From the NCBI RefSeq assembly GCF_002506515.1, contig NZ_DAXS01000042.1:2250-11758 (forward strand): DNA of 9,509 bases. Reading direction: 5' to 3'. Positions 6,938 to 9,509 of the stretch are shown here, piece by piece. Position 1 is the first letter of the stretch, and the number at the start of each line of letters is the position of its first letter. A program made the translations under genes and the position numbers. The stretch comes from Caldivirga sp. UBA161 (GTDB lineage Archaea > Thermoproteota > Thermoprotei > Thermoproteales > Thermocladiaceae). The notes beneath the pieces were generated by a model that did no database searches, had not been told where the DNA came from, and was given only the letters and a program-made list of their open reading frames with translations.

Positions 6938-6946
6938 CTATAAACC
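6938..6946 (-). promoter_or_regulatory. Possible TATA box of the metabolite symporter gene
   Basis: The minus strand reads GGTTTATAG. A start site 26 bp downstream would be near 6916, inside the longest reading frame, and would favour translation from the ATG at 6891 with a leader of about 25 nt. A weaker box, TTTACTTAAG at 6946-6955, would instead suit a leaderless GTG at 6927. Confidence 0.35.
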
Positions 6947-6998
6947 TTAAGTAAATCAATAAACCATGCAACGAAGAGTGCTCATTCAATATTAGGCT

Positions 6999-7075
6999 TG
7001 GTGGGCCCGGAGGGATTTGAACCCCCGACCTACAGGTCTGGAGCCTGCCGCTCTACCGTGCTGAGCTACGGGCCC
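6999..7075 (-). tRNA. tRNA-Trp (anticodon CCA), intronless, CCA encoded
   Basis: The minus strand folds into a complete cloverleaf. The acceptor stem GGGCCCG/CGGGCCC is 7 perfect pairs, the D stem is GCTC/GAGC, the anticodon stem is GCAGG/CCTGT (one G-U) with loop CTCCAGA, the variable loop is AGGTC, and the T arm is GGGGG-TTCAAAT-CCCTC (one G-U). The anticodon is CCA (plus-strand 7039-7041), read as tryptophan. The discriminator is A (7002), followed by an encoded CCA (6999-7001). There is no intron at the usual 37/38 site or elsewhere. A TATA-like box is about 26 bp before the first mature base. Confidence 0.97.
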
Positions 7076-7096
7076 TATATTTAGGGTCTTGAGGGT

Positions 7097-7105
7097 CTTT
7101 TAATG
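7097..7105 (-). promoter_or_regulatory. TATA box of tRNA-Trp
   Basis: The minus strand reads GCATTAAAAG, centred near 7101, about 26 bp before the first base of the mature tRNA at 7075. This spacing puts the transcription start at or within a base or two of the mature 5' end, leaving little or no leader for RNase P to remove. Confidence 0.5.
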
Positions 7106-7193
7106 CTTTTCTCCATGATTTACGCTCTTAGCCTACTTACCACTGCTCTTAATTAAGGTTTAGCAACAGCCCCTCCGAGAGCCTCTAATTTTT

Positions 7194-7214
7194 AACTACT
7201 AAAGCTAAGTAGTT
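7194..7214. repeat. Perfect 7-bp inverted repeat in the tRNA-Trp/sugar porter spacer
   Basis: AACTACT (7194-7200) and AGTAGTT (7208-7214) are exact inverted copies around a 7-nt loop, AAAGCTA. A run of five T precedes it on the plus strand and no T run follows on either strand, so it does not look like a terminator. It could be a protein-binding dyad. The spacer 7106-7382 otherwise holds no gene I can support; a 19-codon ATG frame at 7224-7283 is too short to judge. Confidence 0.3.
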
Positions 7215-7297
7215 TGGCTTGAATATGGCGTTATGGAAGTGGTTATCCACTAGGATTAATAATGCCTTAATTTTACCACATTGATGATTACTACATA

Positions 7298-7315
7298 GGT
7301 TATATAATTATCACC
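7298..7315. promoter_or_regulatory. Interrupted palindrome upstream of the sugar porter
   Basis: GGTTATATAATTATCACC has dyad symmetry of the form GGT-N-ATA-N4-TAT-N-ACC, with 6 of 7 paired positions in each arm. It is about 40 bp upstream of the TATA box of the sugar porter gene, a usual place for an archaeal activator site. No regulator gene is adjacent, so this is a candidate by symmetry and position only. Confidence 0.3.
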
Positions 7316-7329
7316 TTAAAGTTCCTATC

Positions 7330-7339
7330 ATCTATAGAT
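7330..7339. promoter_or_regulatory. 10-bp perfect palindrome upstream of the sugar porter
   Basis: ATCTATAGAT is an exact 10-bp palindrome centred about 24 bp upstream of the TATA box and about 48 bp upstream of the ATG at 7383. AT-rich palindromes of this length can arise by chance in this background, but the location suits a regulator site. Confidence 0.25.
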
Positions 7340-7354
7340 ATGCATTTAGAAGGA

Positions 7355-7363
7355 TTTAAAAAA
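7355..7363 (+). promoter_or_regulatory. TATA box of the sugar porter gene
   Basis: TTTAAAAAA is centred about 25 bp before the ATG at 7383, predicting a leaderless mRNA. No Shine-Dalgarno is present between it and the ATG. Confidence 0.55.
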
Positions 7364-7382
7364 TCACTAATGCACCCGAATT

Positions 7383-8858
7383 ATGCCAAATGAAGTGGGA
7401 AATCCAAGCCTTCAGGACCTGCTTAGGGTGCTTGATAATAATAGGGTCAATAAGTTTTACTGGTTAATCACTATTTTAGCTGCAGTTGGGGGTTTCCTAT
7501 TTGGTTATGATACGGCAGCCATTGGTACGGCTGAATTATTCGTGCCGTTTCACTATGAAGGATTCCTACTTGGATATGAGGTTGCAAGCGCTTCACTTGG
7601 CGCCGCCATAGGTACTGTATTAGCATATTTTTACACTGATAAATACGGTAGGAAATCACTACTCATTGTTGATGCATTAATTTACGCGTTGGCGGCCATA
7701 GGTTCAGCGCTTTCAGTGAATGGAATAATGCTACTTATTATGAGGACTTTACTTGGAGTTGCCATAGGTGCTGATTCAGCCATAGCCACCGCATACATAA
7801 CTGAGTACGCCCCTAAAGATAAGAGGGGGTCATTGGCCATAATGCAGCAGTGGATGATAACAATAGGTATATTGGGATCCTACCTTATAGGTTCAGCCAT
7901 ATTCTATGCTGTACCAGACTTAGCGTATTCCCTTGGCTGGAGGCTAGTATTAGGTCTAGCGGCTGTACCTGCTCTCATAGGCTTCGCCTTTAGGTTCATA
8001 ATGCCTGAATCCCCTAGATGGTTATTGTATACGGGTAAATTAGATGAACTGAAAATGGAATTAAGGAAATTTGGATTTGATATTAGTGAGCAAAACTTAG
8101 AAAGGCTTAGGGCTATAACTTTAACCGAGATGAAGGAAGCATCATTGGATGATGCAGCTAAGAAGGCTCTTATAGTGGTTGGCCTATGGTTAGTATTCCA
8201 GCAGATAACTGGTATAAATGTACCATTTTACTACGGACCCATAGTCCTTTCGAAACTTCACTTATTCGGGACTGCAGTAAATCCAGTATATAGTAATATT
8301 TATGCAGTGCTGGAATCAGCAATACTTGCTGCCATAAATGTTGCAGCTACATTCATAGCATTCAGGTATATTGATAGAATTGGTAGGAGGACGTTAGGAT
8401 TATCGGCATACATCGGTATGTTAATCTCCGACTTAATAGGAGGCATCTCAGTAGTTAGGGGCTTCCTACCTGGCGTACTTATAGCATTTGCTGGATTTAT
8501 AATATTCTTTGCATATGGTGTTGGAGGCACTGGATGGCTTATACAGGCTGAATACTTCGATACAAGGATTAGGGGGAGGATGGCGGCAATAGGGGCATTA
8601 ATAGATTGGCTGGCAAATTTCGTGATCATTGAAGTCTTCCCCGTTATGCTATCTTCAATCGGACTTGCTGGTAGCATGTTTATTTTCGCAGTCCTTGATG
8701 TAGTAGCGTTAATGTTCATTTACCTATTCGTACCTGAAACCAAGGGGCTATCCTTAGAGGAGATAGTAGAAATGTTTAAGCAAGTTCCATTTACGCAGCT
8801 AAGGCATGGTAGAGAACTCATAGCACCTACTTTACTTCAGAGGGAGGAAAAACACTAG
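7383..8858 (+). CDS. MFS sugar porter family transporter
   Basis: The 491-aa protein has about 12 membrane segments and carries the sugar porter (SP) family hallmarks. These are GFLFGYDTAAIG (37-48) in TM1, the loop 2-3 motif DKYGRK (86-91), RTLLGVAIGAD (121-131), EYAPKDKRG (141-149), PESPRW (208-213) after TM6, QQITGIN (273-279) in TM7 (a sugar-binding segment in this family), the second-half DRIGRR (331-336), and PETKGLSLEEI (451-461) after TM12. Members are H+ symporters or facilitators for hexoses, pentoses or polyols; the sugar is not readable. The N-terminal 25 residues and the C-terminal tail after 461 are cytoplasmic and ordinary in length. The ATG is set by the TATA box 25 bp upstream. 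The gene stands alone, divergent from tRNA-Trp, and possible operators lie at 7298-7339. A T-rich tract after the stop may terminate it. Confidence 0.94.
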   Translation: MPNEVGNPSLQDLLRVLDNNRVNKFYWLITILAAVGGFLFGYDTAAIGTAELFVPFHYEGFLLGYEVASASLGAAIGTVLAYFYTDKYGRKSLLIVDALIYALAAIGSALSVNGIMLLIMRTLLGVAIGADSAIATAYITEYAPKDKRGSLAIMQQWMITIGILGSYLIGSAIFYAVPDLAYSLGWRLVLGLAAVPALIGFAFRFIMPESPRWLLYTGKLDELKMELRKFGFDISEQNLERLRAITLTEMKEASLDDAAKKALIVVGLWLVFQQITGINVPFYYGPIVLSKLHLFGTAVNPVYSNIYAVLESAILAAINVAATFIAFRYIDRIGRRTLGLSAYIGMLISDLIGGISVVRGFLPGVLIAFAGFIIFFAYGVGGTGWLIQAEYFDTRIRGRMAAIGALIDWLANFVIIEVFPVMLSSIGLAGSMFIFAVLDVVALMFIYLFVPETKGLSLEEIVEMFKQVPFTQLRHGRELIAPTLLQREEKH

Positions 8859-8910
8859 AAGCCCACCTGTTCCTTATCATTTTAAAGTACCCAACTAAAT
8901 CTCATCACTC

Positions 8911-8952
8911 TGAGGAGCGGGTTTTTCCTTTTAATGTGGTTTAACCGCCTCA
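8911..8952 (+). terminator. Candidate terminator region after the sugar porter
   Basis: About 50 bp after the stop codon an imperfect inverted repeat, TGAGGAGCGG (8911-8920) with CCGCCTCA (8945-8952), can form an 8-bp stem with a 2-nt bulge. Its loop contains the T-rich tract GTTTTTCCTTTT (8921-8932). Archaeal termination mainly needs a T-rich stretch, so the tract alone could end the transcript; the stem may be incidental. Confidence 0.4.
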
Positions 8953-9270
8953 TAGTTAGTGATGTTAACCCATGTGTTTACCCGTGGCGTAACTTATCCT
9001 TGACTTTTAATTACTTCTAATCCCCTAACCACTATCAAATAGGCTGATTCAGTATACCTATTAACCTTAGAATAGTAATACGCGTTTTAATTATCTTACA
9101 CATATCATTAAATTCAACCCTACTGTTTATTGTAGTGAATTGGAAATGCTCTAAGGCTTCCTAGGTTCAATTAACCTACTCATTATCCGGTATGATGGCA
9201 ATTATAATCACCTCCCCACCCAGTATCACCCCATTGATAATATTCCTTAGTTAAATGCAACTCATCTAAT
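8953..9270. other. AT-rich stretch with no gene seen
   Basis: I see no supportable protein or RNA gene here. All frames are interrupted and no gene of family-like sequence appears. Two weak symmetric elements occur: TAGGTT-N5-AACCTA (9162-9178), an exact 6-bp inverted repeat, and AATAGG...CCTATT (9038-9062), which encloses CTGATTCAG. The first contains a TTCAATT that resembles a tRNA T-loop, but the flanking bases do not pair as a T arm. Confidence 0.5.
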
Positions 9271-9410
9271 GAAACCCCATGTCCCCAAAGGGAGGTAGGC
9301 TCCCGTAGGCGGCACTGGAGGGGAAGGAGTAATGAGGTCGAGTGATTAGTAGCCACGAAAAGCGACCACTAATCACAATGAAAGCCGAGCTCTTACTGGT
9401 TTTCACTTGA
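9271..9410 (+). ncRNA. Candidate structured RNA, possibly omega-RNA/tnpB 3'-end remnant
   Basis: By hand count this segment is 73/140 G+C against 41/140 in 9001-9140, the pattern expected of structured RNA in an AT-rich hyperthermophile. It can form three consecutive hairpins: GGGAG/CTCCC around a 5-nt loop (9290-9304), GTGATTAGT/ACTAATCAC, 9 perfect pairs around a 17-nt loop (9342-9350 with 9368-9376), and TGAAAGCC/GGTTTTCA, 8 pairs with one G-U around 11 nt (9379-9386 with 9398-9405). GGTCG (9336-9340) can also pair with CGACC (9363-9367) in the loop of the second hairpin, as an alternative or pseudoknot. A 34-codon open stretch ending at 9342 has a basic RRRHWRGRSNEVE end that faintly recalls TnpB C-termini, but there are no RuvC residues or zinc ribbon. 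RNase P, SRP and C/D box RNA signatures were looked for and not found. The strand is assumed from this reading. Confidence 0.4.
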
Positions 9411-9452
9411 GGCAGTTTACTATATGATGGCGAATATTTTAGCGGGCAGTTT

Positions 9453-9509
9453 ATGAAGAGGCTTATGTGGGATCTAGTATTTGCTTCTAGGACTATTATT
9501 CCGCAACAC
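9453..9509 (+). CDS. Possible 5' end of a gene running off the right edge
   Basis: An ATG at 9453 opens a frame that stays open for 19 codons to the window end (MKRLMWDLVFASRTIIPQH). A TATA-like TTACTATAT at 9417-9425 lies about 32 bp upstream and would give a leader of a few nucleotides. The frame is also open from just after a TGA at 9408-9410. The stretch is too short to identify or to exclude chance. Confidence 0.22.
   Translation, partial: MKRLMWDLVFASRTIIPQH

Noticed and set aside
6999..7075. tRNA-Trp as an integration site for a mobile element
   Set aside because: No second copy of the tRNA 3' end, integrase gene or att-like repeat is found in the window.
7224..7283. 19-codon ATG frame in the spacer before the sugar porter
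   Set aside because: It is too short to separate from chance, has no recognised motif and no well-placed Shine-Dalgarno or TATA box.
9162..9178. TTCAATT in a small inverted repeat, resembling a tRNA T arm
   Set aside because: The 6-bp pairing TAGGTT/AACCTA uses part of the supposed loop, and no acceptor, D or anticodon arms can be built around it.
9271..9410. RNase P RNA or SRP RNA identity for the structured island
   Set aside because: The conserved RNase P core sequences and the SRP domain IV loop motifs I would expect are not visible, and the island is too short for an SRP RNA.
25..9414. Identical 10-mer ACTTGAGGCA at 25-34 and 9405-9414
   Set aside because: A single shared 10-mer with no similar flanks; the first copy is inside the coding sequence of the exported protein, so it is most likely coincidence rather than an element boundary.

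Overview
The window looks like a piece of a crenarchaeal chromosome, most likely a hyperthermophilic member of the Thermoproteales (Caldivirga or Vulcanisaeta would fit). That placement is an inference. It rests on archaeal TATA-like boxes about 25 bp upstream of several start codons with almost no 5' leader (leaderless transcription), GTG starts, heavy use of AGG for arginine, AT-rich intergenic DNA with G+C-rich structured RNA genes, a stand-alone MetRS-beta-like OB-fold protein, and archaeal-type HisRS and FeoA/FeoB proteins. No phage, CRISPR or intact transposase gene is visible.

Layout. At the left edge is the 5' end of a minus-strand gene for a secreted or lipid-anchored protein (signal peptide only). 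Facing right is a two-gene unit: a 114-aa tRNA-binding OB-fold protein (MetRS beta/Trbp111 type) and, 1 bp after its stop, a Gfo/Idh/MocA NAD(P)-dependent oxidoreductase. This unit converges, with a 6-bp tail-to-tail overlap, on a minus-strand series that reads, in transcription order, feoB, feoA, hisS, then a 64-aa four-cysteine zinc protein. feoB and feoA overlap by ATGA and form a ferrous iron import operon in the order B then A; an 11-bp imperfect dyad flanks the feoB TATA box and may be a metal-responsive operator. Upstream on the same strand come an MFS transporter of the metabolite:H+ symporter type and an intronless tRNA-Trp(CCA). A divergent spacer of about 300 bp carries several dyads, and then a plus-strand MFS sugar porter begins.

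The last 650 bp (8859-9509) hold no convincing complete protein gene. Most of it is AT-rich, but 9271-9410 is much richer in G+C (73 of 140 bases by hand count, against 41 of 140 in 9001-9140) and contains three consecutive hairpins plus an alternative or pseudoknot pairing. This is the least explained object in the window: a candidate structured non-coding RNA, possibly a stand-alone omega-RNA or remnant of the 3' end of an IS200/IS605 tnpB element, although no TnpB protein motif is present. The first 19 codons of a possible gene run off the right edge.

Functionally the window mixes housekeeping genes (HisRS, tRNA-Trp, the tRNA-binding protein) with nutrient uptake (Fe2+, a sugar, an organic acid or similar metabolite). 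The transport genes carry the best candidate regulatory dyads.
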